From positions 868,001 to 932,000 of the forward strand of contig NZ_JAGP01000001.1 of the NCBI RefSeq assembly GCF_000526715.1: a stretch of DNA of 64,000 nt, given 5' to 3'. This DNA is from Hydrogenovibrio kuenenii DSM 12350. GTDB taxonomy: Bacteria; Pseudomonadota; Gammaproteobacteria; Thiomicrospirales; Thiomicrospiraceae. The notes under the pieces are model-generated. The model had not been told where the DNA came from and searched no databases. It was given only the letters and a program-made list of their open reading frames with translations. A program made the translations under genes and the position numbers. This document shows positions 28,121 to 36,291 of the stretch, piece by piece (the stretch's first letter is position 1; each line of letters opens with the position of its first letter).

Positions 28121-28374
28121 AAAGATTAAAAATGAATTCTCGTTGGAGACGTTTGCGAATCTCCACTAATTTCACGGCACTATTTAGCCATTTTAGTGGT
28201 ATCGAGGAAACGTATAGGAAACCAAATACAACACAAATTTAAACAAATAGACACTTGTTTAAACAATTTAAAACAAACATTGAAGTGTGTAACCTGTTGA
28301 ATATTCGTGTTTATTTGTTTTAAATCGTTTTAATGTGTTTCTAACTGTTTGATTCTGTTTTTCTTTTTTGTACG
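28121..28374. other. Gene-free right flank of the island, rich in TGTTT/AAACA repeats
   Basis: Contains an inverted repeat CCACTAA/TTAGTGG (about 28163-28200), the right inner repeat, the 12-bp palindrome TTGTTTAAACAA near 28256, ACACTT/AAGTGT arms, and repeated TGTTT-like words up to the attR. This layout would suit arm-type integrase or host-factor sites of an attachment region; no coding frame seen. Confidence 0.55.
28203..28221 (+). repeat. Inner direct repeat of island, right copy
   Basis: CGAGGAAACGTATAGGAAA, 18 of 19 identical to 26558-26576. Confidence 0.65.
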
Positions 28375-28422
28375 TTGACATGGTGGGGGTCGGTGGTTCG
28401 AATCCACTCGGTCGTACCAATT
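28375..28422 (+). repeat. attR: duplicate of tRNA-Val 3' end
   Basis: Exact 48-bp copy of 26445-26492 without the 5' half of a tRNA. It marks the right border of the island and is not a functional tRNA gene. Confidence 0.9.
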
Positions 28423-28655
28423 AAATCAATCATTTTCACAACTCTCTTTTAAGCTTTTCAAACGAATCGAGAAAAAACGGTTTGAGATCAATTTAAAGAA
28501 AACTAAGATTCGCGAATCTCCTGAGCGCACCTCTACTTTAAGCATTCTAAGTTGCAAAAGAACTATATCGCCTTGCTATTTATTTGGTGCAATTAGCTTT
28601 TTTTCTGCGATTGGTATTATTCAGTATAATAAATTTATAAGACTTAAATTTATTG

Positions 28656-30293
28656 ATGGATATGATGAAAACTTCACCTGCTGTGCCGACAAAACTTTTC
28701 CTAATGAAGCAATTTGCTGTTATTTATGCTTTGTTGTTGGCTATGATGCTGACCCTTATTGTTGGTTGGTATTTGTTTTCGGTTGAGCAAGAGTATAAAA
28801 GCCAAAAACAGAAAGAGCATTTATTGCTGCATGTGCATAAAAAAGCTGTTGTAGATGAATATCGATCTGTTTTATCAGATCTAATTAATTTAGCCTCTTT
28901 GCCTGTTCATATAGATAAAGGATCTTCGCCATTTAATTTCAAACATGTAAAACCAGAATTGGCGAAAACCTATATAAGCTATGCAAAAACACGCGGTCGA
29001 TACGATCAAATTCGTTATTTGGATACTCAAGGGCATGAGCGTGTGCGAGTTAATGACTACGATGGGAACCCTCAAGTTGTGCCCGACTCTGAATTACAGA
29101 ACAAGTCTTCCCGGTATTATGTCAAAACCATGTCGCATCTTAAGCCAAATCAAATCTATATTTCTAAGCTAGACTTAAATATTGAGCATGGAAAAATTGA
29201 GCAGCCACCGAAACCTGTTATACGGATGGGGATCGGTCTCTATGACAAAAATGGGAAAGAGCAAGGCATGGTTATATTGAACTATTTGGGGAATTGGTTG
29301 TTTGATTCTATGAAAAATAGTCATCGCGTTTATGAACAGCTATCGTTTTTATACTTGGTTGACCAAGATGGTTATTGGCTGAAAGGACCAAGTCAAGATA
29401 AAGAATTTGGTTTTATGTATCCTAACAAGCAGAACCATACTTTGGCTAATGAATCCCCAAAACTTTGGCAGGCAATTCAACACGAACCTGAGGGACAGGT
29501 GTTGACGGATAAAGGGCTGTATAGTTATACAGTTTTAAATCCGTTAAATCCAAAATTTACTTCACCCAGGGGACGTTACAATTTTGCGGATAAGCAATTT
29601 ATCAGTGATGATAGTAAGCAATATGAATGGGTGTTGATCTCTTTTTTGCCTAAAAACAGATTTTCGGTCATAACGAATATGCAATTGAAAAGAGGGCTTG
29701 CTTACGTTGCAATGGCAATGACAATGATGGCATTTTTAGCCTTTATACTCGCCGGTTATCGTGTAGACCAGACTTATCTGCGCAATAGAATCAAACATAT
29801 GGCATACCATGATGAATTGACTGGGTTGTTGAATCGACATTCTTTGACCAGTAAGGAAAGTAAGGTTTTCTTTAAACAGACAGAAGATCAGCGGCCCTAT
29901 GCTGTTTTCTTTTTGGATTTAGACGGGTTTAAGCCGATTAACGATAAGCACGGTCATCATGTAGGCGATGAAGTACTAAAAATTGTAGCGAAAAGAATTG
30001 TGGGTAGTGTTCGTTCTGAAGACGTTGTGGTTCGCGTTGGTGGTGATGAGTTTGCCGTGATAGCTTGCGATACAATGGCTAAAGTAGGAGCTGAGCATTT
30101 AGCTCAGAAACTCATAGAGAAAATTGGGGAAACAATCCACGTAGGGGATAAGCAACTTCAAGTGGGTGCCAGTATCGGTATTGCGTGTTATTCTGAAACT
30201 TGCTCAGAAATTAATCAATTAATTGATGCGGCAGATCATGCAATGTACCATGCAAAAAAAGCAGGAAAAGGACAGTATTTCTTTGCAACTTAA
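28656..30293 (+). CDS. Membrane diguanylate cyclase with periplasmic sensor domain
   Basis: A 545-aa protein: transmembrane helix 1 (about 19-42), a periplasmic domain of about 300 residues resembling double-Cache sensors (RYLDTQGHERVRVN, LYDKNGKEQGMVILNYLGNWLF, LVDQDGYWL), helix 2 (about 349-371), and a GGDEF domain. The active loop RVGGDEF (GGDEF at 462-466) is intact, as is the metal region DLDGFKPINDKHG, and an RxxD inhibitory site (RSED) sits five residues before GGDEF. So it should make cyclic-di-GMP under product feedback. ATG 28656 is chosen over TTG 28653. It stands alone downstream of the island. Confidence 0.92.
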   Translation: MDMMKTSPAVPTKLFLMKQFAVIYALLLAMMLTLIVGWYLFSVEQEYKSQKQKEHLLLHVHKKAVVDEYRSVLSDLINLASLPVHIDKGSSPFNFKHVKPELAKTYISYAKTRGRYDQIRYLDTQGHERVRVNDYDGNPQVVPDSELQNKSSRYYVKTMSHLKPNQIYISKLDLNIEHGKIEQPPKPVIRMGIGLYDKNGKEQGMVILNYLGNWLFDSMKNSHRVYEQLSFLYLVDQDGYWLKGPSQDKEFGFMYPNKQNHTLANESPKLWQAIQHEPEGQVLTDKGLYSYTVLNPLNPKFTSPRGRYNFADKQFISDDSKQYEWVLISFLPKNRFSVITNMQLKRGLAYVAMAMTMMAFLAFILAGYRVDQTYLRNRIKHMAYHDELTGLLNRHSLTSKESKVFFKQTEDQRPYAVFFLDLDGFKPINDKHGHHVGDEVLKIVAKRIVGSVRSEDVVVRVGGDEFAVIACDTMAKVGAEHLAQKLIEKIGETIHVGDKQLQVGASIGIACYSETCSEINQLIDAADHAMYHAKKAGKGQYFFAT

Positions 30294-30418
30294 TGTCGTT
30301 AAGAGTTTACTGTTGTTTTCATGTTTTGCTGCTAGCTTAACAAGTTAAAGATATGGTCATAATTATTTCAAAAATAACTGTTATCTTATGCCTTTTATAG
30401 GCTGATGAGTTTTTTGAA

Positions 30419-31039
30419 ATGTCGCTGGATGCATTGATTTCACACTATGGCTATTGGGCCATTCTGATAGGTACTTTTTTTGAAGGGGAAACCATTCTTG
30501 TTTTGGGTGGTTTAGCGGCACATAGTGGTTATCTGAGTTTACCCTGGTTGATAACAATAGCGTTTATCGGCTCCTTAAGCGGAGACCAGTTGTATTTTTA
30601 TATCGGTCGAGCAAAGGGCATGGACTTTATCGAAAAACGTCCACGTTGGCATAAGCCTGCAAAAAAAGTATTTGATCTGTTGCACCGTCACCAAACCCCG
30701 TTAATTTTAGGGTTCCGATTTCTCTATGGTTTAAGAAGTGTGACGCCATTTGCGATAGGTGCGAGTGGTATTTCACCTATCCGTTTTTTGATTTTAAATG
30801 TTATTGGCGCTTTGGTTTGGGCGATTACCGTTGGCGTGCTTGGTTACATGTTTGGTCAGGTGTTTGAAAGCGTGATGGGCGAAATCAAACACTATGAAAT
30901 CTGGTTTTTAGTTGCACTTGCCGTATTGGCGATAGTGGCTTGGCTAGCGCGTTATATTTGGACGGGAAAACAGGCCAAACGAGAGGCTGAAATGGTTGCC
31001 ATAGAAGATCAAGTGACAGAAAACGAACTAAATAAATAA
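30419..31039 (+). CDS. DedA-family membrane protein
   Basis: A 206-aa inner-membrane protein with the DedA/VTT pattern: ILIGTFFEGETILVLGGLAAHSGYL near the N-terminus, GSLSGDQLYFYIGR, the RFLYGLRSVTPFAIGASG stretch with the essential arginines, and a final hydrophobic hairpin. Recent work links this superfamily to flipping of polyprenyl phosphate or phospholipids. The C-terminus is charged and cytosolic. It converges on the GNAT-like gene of the lipid cluster with 7 bp between stops; functional link to that cluster is unproven. Confidence 0.9.
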   Translation: MSLDALISHYGYWAILIGTFFEGETILVLGGLAAHSGYLSLPWLITIAFIGSLSGDQLYFYIGRAKGMDFIEKRPRWHKPAKKVFDLLHRHQTPLILGFRFLYGLRSVTPFAIGASGISPIRFLILNVIGALVWAITVGVLGYMFGQVFESVMGEIKHYEIWFLVALAVLAIVAWLARYIWTGKQAKREAEMVAIEDQVTENELNK

Positions 31040-31046
31040 AGTATCT

Positions 31047-32261
31047 TTAAATCTGATGCTGTTCAAACATTTGCGGTGCGTAACGGTTAACCAAGCTTGA
31101 AAAGTTTTTGTGAATAATACGGCGATGCCAAGGCAAATGATGGCAATAAAAAGCGGTATATTCCAAAGTTGGTTCACCACCGCGAGCACGTTTAAAACTC
31201 CCCGCACCAGAACTCAAATTCATCGGTTGTTTGCGCTCATAAGTTAGACGCAGTAAAACAGCCATCAAAAGTCGATAAAGTCCCAATTCCTGCGGTAAGC
31301 TGGTGTCGTAGCCGACAATAGGTGTGGTGATGGTGTTTTGCTGGGTGAATAGTCCAATTGAAGCCACGATGCGACCCGTTTCATCGGTAAAACTATGGAA
31401 TTCGACTAACGCATTATCATGTAATGCTTTCAAAAAACTTTCAGTAAACTGAGGGTTGTAGCGAGAGTGCTTTTCAATAAACAGTTGATTAAAGCATTGT
31501 TGAATCTCAGCAAAATGATGCGTTTCTAGCGCTTCTGGCTTTAACCATTTAAGCGTTGTTTTTCCTGCCTCAACTTTTCTTAATAGTGACTGGTCTTTTT
31601 TGGTGTGATTGCGTTTCCACCACGTTTGATTCGTGTCGAATAAATAGACTTGTCTTGCAGGGATTAACAACCAACCTTGATCGGATAGGGTTTGCATTAG
31701 TTCAGCGTTATGTTCGGCATTGAGTGAGCGAATGCTTAAAGAGTGAGAAGGGTATTCTCGGATTAGCTTTTGAGTAGTTTTCTGCAGTTCATACGGATTG
31801 AATTTTGGTAAGAGATTGGTTGATACCAGCCAGTTGTTTACCGAGATAGTACGATTTATCTGGCCAAGCTTTAAAAATCTGCCAGCCAGGGTCATACTTG
31901 CAGAAAGCAACTTTTCCAATAAAGGGCGTTTCAATAAGCCCAATTCATCCTTGGCATAGCTGATATAAGCGGTATAAGGCGAGCAGACGTAGCTGTTTTC
32001 ATATTCAGCACTGTTGATGCTCATAGGTAAAGTCGTATTGCCAATACTGACTGTTCTATATAAGGTTTCAATATTGTTTATGACAGGCTGCTGGGAAGTG
32101 TTTGCATTATGAATGAGTTCAACAAACTTTTCAGCCTGCAGGTTAGAAAGTTGTTCTAGTAAAGATGCGTCGTGATAATGACTAGAGCTAACCTTGTTGG
32201 AGGTTAACTCTATATCGTATTTATCATTTAGTACGGGGTGTTTACTGGTGATAGTAGACAT
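31047..32261 (-). CDS. GNAT/BioF2-like acyltransferase-type protein downstream of btaA
   Basis: A protein of about 404 aa without signal peptide. The C-terminal half (about 210-400) resembles the BioF2-like/FemX-type GNAT group: EIQQCFNQLFIEKHSRY, IVASIGLFTQQNT, and SGAGSFKRARGGEPTLEY near the end. The N-terminal half is unassigned. No S-adenosylmethionine motif of a BtaB methyltransferase is visible. It overlaps btaA by about 20 bp, so the two are co-translated and probably act on the same lipid. GTG at 32267 is possible; the ATG at 32261 with GGCGG ahead is preferred. The exact reaction is unknown. It contains a degenerate copy of the dispersed motif. Confidence 0.72.
   Translation of the reverse strand: MSTITSKHPVLNDKYDIELTSNKVSSSHYHDASLLEQLSNLQAEKFVELIHNANTSQQPVINNIETLYRTVSIGNTTLPMSINSAEYENSYVCSPYTAYISYAKDELGLLKRPLLEKLLSASMTLAGRFLKLGQINRTISVNNWLVSTNLLPKFNPYELQKTTQKLIREYPSHSLSIRSLNAEHNAELMQTLSDQGWLLIPARQVYLFDTNQTWWKRNHTKKDQSLLRKVEAGKTTLKWLKPEALETHHFAEIQQCFNQLFIEKHSRYNPQFTESFLKALHDNALVEFHSFTDETGRIVASIGLFTQQNTITTPIVGYDTSLPQELGLYRLLMAVLLRLTYERKQPMNLSSGAGSFKRARGGEPTLEYTAFYCHHLPWHRRIIHKNFSSLVNRYAPQMFEQHQI
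31874..31892 (+). repeat. Dispersed motif, variant copy 6 (inside GNAT-like gene, antisense)
   Basis: Reads AAAATCTGCCAGCCAGGGT: the left ten bases and the GGGT end fit, but the centre is CCAGCCAGG instead of CCAGGCTGG. Confidence 0.55.
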
Positions 32262-33516
32262 GAACACCGCCGTAGATAGCTGAACGGTCTTTCAATGTCC
32301 AAGCACGGTTTTCTTCAACATCGGTTTTCCAAGGATCAAGAATTTGTGTAGGCAACTTATCTTCCAGAGGAGAGGTTTCCCCAGCGGTTCTAAACACCAC
32401 TCGCGCACCCGGCATTGCCGTACGATTCACTTCTTGCCAAAGTTCAGTCAGTTGAGCTTCATCCATCCAATCTTGTGCATCAAGGAACAGATATGCGTTC
32501 AAGCTGTTGTCCGGCATCGCCTTTAAACGATCCGTCATTGATTGATGGAATACTTCCACTTTATCTAAATTTTGTTGCAGTGTGGCGTAATGCTCGGCCA
32601 TTAAATATCTTGGTACGGCAAGGCGGCGTTTGACATCATAGCTACGGTTAAAAGCTTGCCATGCGAAATAGTTGGTTTCTAATGGAAAGTCACAGGCTAG
32701 GCGTCGTGCACGCTCTTTCATTAACTCGTGCATACCCAATTTCATTTGTTTAGATTCTTTATCCATTTCATCAAACTGAGCGGGAGGGATGCCCAAGCTA
32801 TACATAACCACCGAACGGCTGCATAAGAACTTTAATAAGCGTGTGTCGAAAACGGGCGCGACATGCTCGTTAAAGAGGGACTGTTGTTCTTCTTGCGTAC
32901 GTGCAAGCATGACTTTGCTGATGTCATAACCATAAAGTTTACATACCCAGTGTATTGCCCCGATAAAGCGTCCAAGAAGACCATGGCGATAAAAACCATC
33001 AGTGAAATAATGAATGCGAGGTTTAGACCAGAAGTTTTCTTTGCTCTCCCAATACTGGCGTGTTTTTTCATCTAGATGCTGAGACAGTTTTCCGTAGTAG
33101 GTGTCTAAATTTTTAGTGAGGTTCGCTCGACCAAATAAGTCAAAGAAAGCTTCTTTTTCCAAATGCTTGATGGCCGCTAACTTTAGGTTAATCAAAGCAA
33201 TGTGTGCTTCGTTTAAATCAACCACAGTGATGGACTCAGGTTTAACAGTTAGATAATTTAATGCATTACAACCGCCAGACGAGATGGTGAAAACATGAGA
33301 CTGCTCATTTAAATCTAGCGCTTGAATATCAACTTCAGGATCTTCCCAAATTTGAGGGTAAACCAAACGATCAAACCATTTAGTGAATAGACGGTCTAGC
33401 AGCCCCTTACGGCTGAAAATGGAGGTGTTATTGACAGCGGATTTTAATAACTCTTTCGTCTCAGGGGTTTGCTCGTTGTTGCGATCTGTTTCTAAAGTCG
33501 GATTGACTAGGGTCAT
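32242..33516 (-). CDS. btaA: BtaA-like S-adenosylmethionine:diacylglycerol 3-amino-3-carboxypropyltransferase (DUF3419)
   Basis: BtaA moves the aminocarboxypropyl group of S-adenosylmethionine to diacylglycerol, giving diacylglyceryl-homoserine, first step to betaine lipids. Recognised by WFDRLVYPQIWEDPEVD, the SAM-binding FTISSGGCNALNYL and VVDLNEAHIALINLKLAA, and the later SRSVVMYSLGIPP and LFLDAQDWMD segments. Length 424 aa is normal. A three-unit Pho box lies upstream (33595-33627), which fits induction on phosphate limitation. The usual partner BtaB is absent; a GNAT-like gene follows instead. Confidence 0.88.
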   Translation of the reverse strand: MTLVNPTLETDRNNEQTPETKELLKSAVNNTSIFSRKGLLDRLFTKWFDRLVYPQIWEDPEVDIQALDLNEQSHVFTISSGGCNALNYLTVKPESITVVDLNEAHIALINLKLAAIKHLEKEAFFDLFGRANLTKNLDTYYGKLSQHLDEKTRQYWESKENFWSKPRIHYFTDGFYRHGLLGRFIGAIHWVCKLYGYDISKVMLARTQEEQQSLFNEHVAPVFDTRLLKFLCSRSVVMYSLGIPPAQFDEMDKESKQMKLGMHELMKERARRLACDFPLETNYFAWQAFNRSYDVKRRLAVPRYLMAEHYATLQQNLDKVEVFHQSMTDRLKAMPDNSLNAYLFLDAQDWMDEAQLTELWQEVNRTAMPGARVVFRTAGETSPLEDKLPTQILDPWKTDVEENRAWTLKDRSAIYGGVHVYYHQ

Positions 33517-33594
33517 GGCTTTGTCTTCATCTAAATTGCATTAGACAATAACTTAACCGTCAAATGTGAAGAAACCATGAACAAAACAAAGCAG

Positions 33595-33627
33595 TTATAT
33601 GACGAATTTGTGATGGGTATATGACAG
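33595..33627 (-). promoter_or_regulatory. Pho box upstream of btaA
   Basis: Three tandem 11-bp units on the minus strand: CTGTCATATAC, CCATCACAAAT, TCGTCATATAA. The first matches the CTGTCAT half-site exactly and each is followed by an AT-rich 4-mer, the architecture bound by PhoB. It lies about 80 bp upstream of the btaA start. Confidence 0.75.
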
Positions 33628-33690
33628 GCCACCTATTACATACTTGATGGCCAATATTGCGCGGTAGTGCTCAGTTAGATGGAGGCTGTT

Positions 33691-34722
33691 TTACAGGACA
33701 TTATTCCAATCAATATAACTAAGATGGCTAAGGAATTGATCTGCCGCTTCATTCCAAGTTAGCCCGGAAATTGATTCAGAAACTTGGCTGCGATCTAGTG
33801 TTAAACACTTATTCACAGCGACTTTTAAATCCTCATCCATCCAACCATTGAGGCCTTGAGTAATAATGTCTTTCGGTCCTGTGACAGGGAAGGCCGCCAC
33901 CGGTAAACCACAAGCAATAGCCTCGATATTCACCACACCGTAAGTGTCCGTCAAGGAAGGGAAAACAAAAACATCTGCACTGGCATAGTAAGCTGCGAGT
34001 TCTTTACCGAATTTCGCGCCAACAAAAACAGCATCGGGATAACGTTCTTGCAACTCTTCTTGCGATGGGCCTTTACCAACGACGACTTTTGTGCCGGGTA
34101 AATCCATATCCAAAAATGCCTCTAAATTTTTCTCTGGTGCGACTCGACCAACAGATAAATAAATCGGGCGAGGTAGGTCTAAGTCAATCTTACGCTCTGG
34201 ATTGAAGGTCTCAGTATCGACACCTCGCGTTACCACTGTTAGAGATTTAAAACCATGTTCTTTGAGTTCTTGTAAAGTTGAATCAGAAGGAACATAGGTC
34301 ATTTTCCCTCTGTTATGAAAGCGTCTTAACAGCGCATAAACCCAGCTTGCAGGAATAGGTAATCTTTGGTGAATATATTCTGGATATTTAGTGTGGTAGC
34401 CCGTGGTAAAAGGCAATTTATATTTTAGGCAGATGTTGCGTGCGCGCCAGCCCAAACCGCCTTCGGTAGCGATGTGAATCGCATCGGGTAAAAAGTCGAG
34501 TAGTCGTTGTTCTAGATTTTCAGCAGACCAGACAACGGGAATTTCCGGGTAGGTCGGCATGGGAAAATGTTTGTAGTCATTAGGCTGAAAGACCTCAACG
34601 GTAATCTCTTTTGCTTCAAGCTCTTTGACCATTTGAGTGAGGGTGGTGACGACACCGTTAACCTGTGGTGTCCAAGCATCGGTGATTAAGGCAAACTTAC
34701 GAATGGGGGATTCAACCTGCAT
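33691..34722 (-). CDS. Family 4 glycosyltransferase, Agt-like glycolipid synthase
   Basis: A 343-aa GT-B glycosyltransferase: N-terminal TDAWTPQVNGVVTTL loop, the middle YHTKYPEYIHQRLP segment, and the donor-binding half with SVGRVAPEKNLEAFL, DVFVFPSLTDTYGVVNIEAIACGLPV (E-x7-E region). This profile matches enzymes that glycosylate diacylglycerol (Agt, SqdX-like). Divergent from the PlcP-type gene, the same pairing (plcP-agt) that replaces phospholipids by glycolipids in phosphate-starved marine and soil bacteria. Sugar donor not predictable. A weak Pho-box-like TTTCAC/TTTCAT repeat lies ahead of it (34785-34806). Confidence 0.85.
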   Translation of the reverse strand: MQVESPIRKFALITDAWTPQVNGVVTTLTQMVKELEAKEITVEVFQPNDYKHFPMPTYPEIPVVWSAENLEQRLLDFLPDAIHIATEGGLGWRARNICLKYKLPFTTGYHTKYPEYIHQRLPIPASWVYALLRRFHNRGKMTYVPSDSTLQELKEHGFKSLTVVTRGVDTETFNPERKIDLDLPRPIYLSVGRVAPEKNLEAFLDMDLPGTKVVVGKGPSQEELQERYPDAVFVGAKFGKELAAYYASADVFVFPSLTDTYGVVNIEAIACGLPVAAFPVTGPKDIITQGLNGWMDEDLKVAVNKCLTLDRSQVSESISGLTWNEAADQFLSHLSYIDWNNVL

Positions 34723-34826
34723 GTTTATGATTCTTTTTCTGTTGTAAATGAGTTGGTAGATAAGTTAGACGAAAAAAAAGTGTTTGAAATGAAACATTTG
34801 TGAAACAAAACCTAGAAGTGCTTCGC

Positions 34827-34859
34827 TTGTCATCTAACCGACACGTAACTGTGATTTAA
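34827..34859 (+). promoter_or_regulatory. Pho box upstream of the plcP-like gene
   Basis: Three tandem 11-bp units TTGTCATCTAA, CCGACACGTAA, CTGTGATTTAA, each ending in TAA. Units 1 and 3 match CTGTCAT at 6 of 7 positions. Same strong-weak-strong layout as the btaA box. Confidence 0.75.
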
Positions 34860-34909
34860 ATGAAACTTTCTCTGGTTAGACTGACGAAAATAATTGAGGA
34901 AGTGTGGAT

Positions 34910-35818
34910 ATGCAAGACCAACAAAAGCTCGATACTATGCCTGATTGGATGGCTTCTATTGCCAATGATGATTTGATTGTTGCGGAAAACACCCATCAAC
35001 ATCAGCACTACAAGTCTATTTTTATTTCGGATGTCCATCTCGGTTCTAAAGGGGCTAAAGCCCAATTTTTAGCAGATTTTCTTAAATACAATCACTGCGA
35101 CAACCTTTATTTGGTGGGCGATATTATTGACGGTTGGCGTTTGAGAAAACGTATCTTTTGGCCACAAGAACACACCAACGTGATTCGTCGTATTTTGACG
35201 AAAGCCAAGCGTGGCACCAAAGTGGTTTTTGTCACAGGCAACCATGATGAATTTTTACGTCGCTATTCCGGTATCGATTTCGGTAATATTCTATTAACGG
35301 ATCAAACCGAACATATTTGTGTAAATGGTGACCGTTTGCTCGTGGTTCATGGCGACAAATATGACAGCGTTGTACAAACGCGTAAGTGGCTGGCAGTATT
35401 GGGTGACTGGGGTTATGAGACGTTGGTGCGATTCAACACGCATTTCAATAAAGTCCGTCAGTTGTTCGGTATGCGTTATTGGTCACTATCTTCGTATGTT
35501 AAGCAAAAGGTTAAGTCGGCAGTATCCTTTATTACCGCTTATGAAGAAGCCGTGGTGAAAGACTGTCAATTGCATGGTTATCGTGGCGTAGTTTGTGGGC
35601 ATATTCATCATCCTGAAATTCGTGATATAGATGGCATAGATTATTACAACTGTGGTGATTGGGTAGAAAGTTGCACGGCTATCGTTGAAACAACGGATGG
35701 CAAAATGAAGTTGCTACGTTGGGTGGATATTGATCACGTTACTCAGAAGGCATTCTCTTCTCAAGCAAATGATAAAGCCGAAGAAAAGGCTGAAGATGAG
35801 AAAAGCATTTCGGTTTAG
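34910..35818 (+). CDS. plcP: PlcP-type calcineurin-like phosphoesterase (phospholipase C-like)
   Basis: A cytosolic metallophosphoesterase of about 302 aa related to LpxH. Metal motifs are in order: S-D-V-H-L-G (D41, H43), V-G-D-I-I-D (D71), G-N-H-D-E (N111-H112), VHGDKYD and VCGHIHHPE. Unlike LpxH it has a long N-terminal extension and the IFWPQEHTNVIRR insertion typical of PlcP. PlcP cleaves phospholipid head groups to give diacylglycerol that Agt and BtaA consume. The genetic context and Pho box support this over a second LpxH; the true lpxH is at 36.3 kb. ATG 34910 is preferred over GTG 34904 by spacing to GAGGA. Confidence 0.84.
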   Translation: MQDQQKLDTMPDWMASIANDDLIVAENTHQHQHYKSIFISDVHLGSKGAKAQFLADFLKYNHCDNLYLVGDIIDGWRLRKRIFWPQEHTNVIRRILTKAKRGTKVVFVTGNHDEFLRRYSGIDFGNILLTDQTEHICVNGDRLLVVHGDKYDSVVQTRKWLAVLGDWGYETLVRFNTHFNKVRQLFGMRYWSLSSYVKQKVKSAVSFITAYEEAVVKDCQLHGYRGVVCGHIHHPEIRDIDGIDYYNCGDWVESCTAIVETTDGKMKLLRWVDIDHVTQKAFSSQANDKAEEKAEDEKSISV

Positions 35819-35904
35819 TCTTTCATAAACTATTCTGTTTTCTTTGGATTTATGGCAGCTTTTCAGTATGATGCTCTCATCTTTTAAGAGCTAGAGTGTA
35901 TTTT

Positions 35905-36291
35905 ATGAAACTCCATTGCGCGCAATTGGCCGGAGAAACGGATGTTTTGCTTTCCTCTTCAGAACAAACGGAATATCTTGCATCACTACTCAATAAACTG
36001 AAATCCTGCATCACCTATCAGTTAGCAGAAATGGACAAATCCAAGCTTGAAGCTGAGATGGTTCAAGACATGTCGCATATCAGCCAAGCCGCAGTTTACG
36101 CGGGCAATTTGACTGTAGATAATATCGACTGGGTTAAAGACAATCTATTCCGCTGTGATTACTCGTACGATTGGCAAATCGGCTGGACTTGTTCCGGTAC
36201 GCAAGAAGAAGGGCGGGTAAATGAGAAGGTTCGGTTCTCTCTAGAACCAGATGGCAGTTTGAAGTTTAAATTTTTAAAGCTGGAGTTTTAA
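35905..36291 (+). CDS. Conserved small protein of unknown function
   Basis: A protein of about 128 aa with no signal peptide or membrane span. It has a helical N-terminal half (EYLASLLNKLKSCITYQLAEM) and a beta-rich C-terminal half ending RFSLEPDGSLKFKFLKLEF. No family recognised. A GTG at 35896 would add three residues; the ATG at 35905 is chosen. It follows the plcP-like gene by 86 bp and converges on lpxH, with the two stop codons overlapping by 4 bp. Confidence 0.7.
   Translation: MKLHCAQLAGETDVLLSSSEQTEYLASLLNKLKSCITYQLAEMDKSKLEAEMVQDMSHISQAAVYAGNLTVDNIDWVKDNLFRCDYSYDWQIGWTCSGTQEEGRVNEKVRFSLEPDGSLKFKFLKLEF

Larger units (their letters stand above)
26445..28422. mobile_element. Mini-island integrated in tRNA-Val (att-flanked, one HNH gene)
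   Basis: The 48-bp direct repeats at both ends define a net insert of 1930 bp. It is clearly AT-richer than its surroundings and holds a single long gene (HNH-like, 26846-28120) plus gene-free flanks of about 350 and 250 bp. No integrase or excisionase gene is present, so mobility must depend on an enzyme elsewhere or has been lost. A second, imperfect direct repeat (26558-26576 and 28203-28221) lies inside the att repeats. Confidence 0.85.

Noticed and set aside
28375-28422. Second tRNA-Val gene
   Set aside because: Only the 3' part from the anticodon loop is present; acceptor and D arm on the 5' side are missing, so it is an attachment-site copy.
28508-28519. Perfect palindrome GATTCGCGAATC downstream of the island
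   Set aside because: Single occurrence; only a short GCGAATCTCC match at 28155 links it to the island, too little to assign a role.
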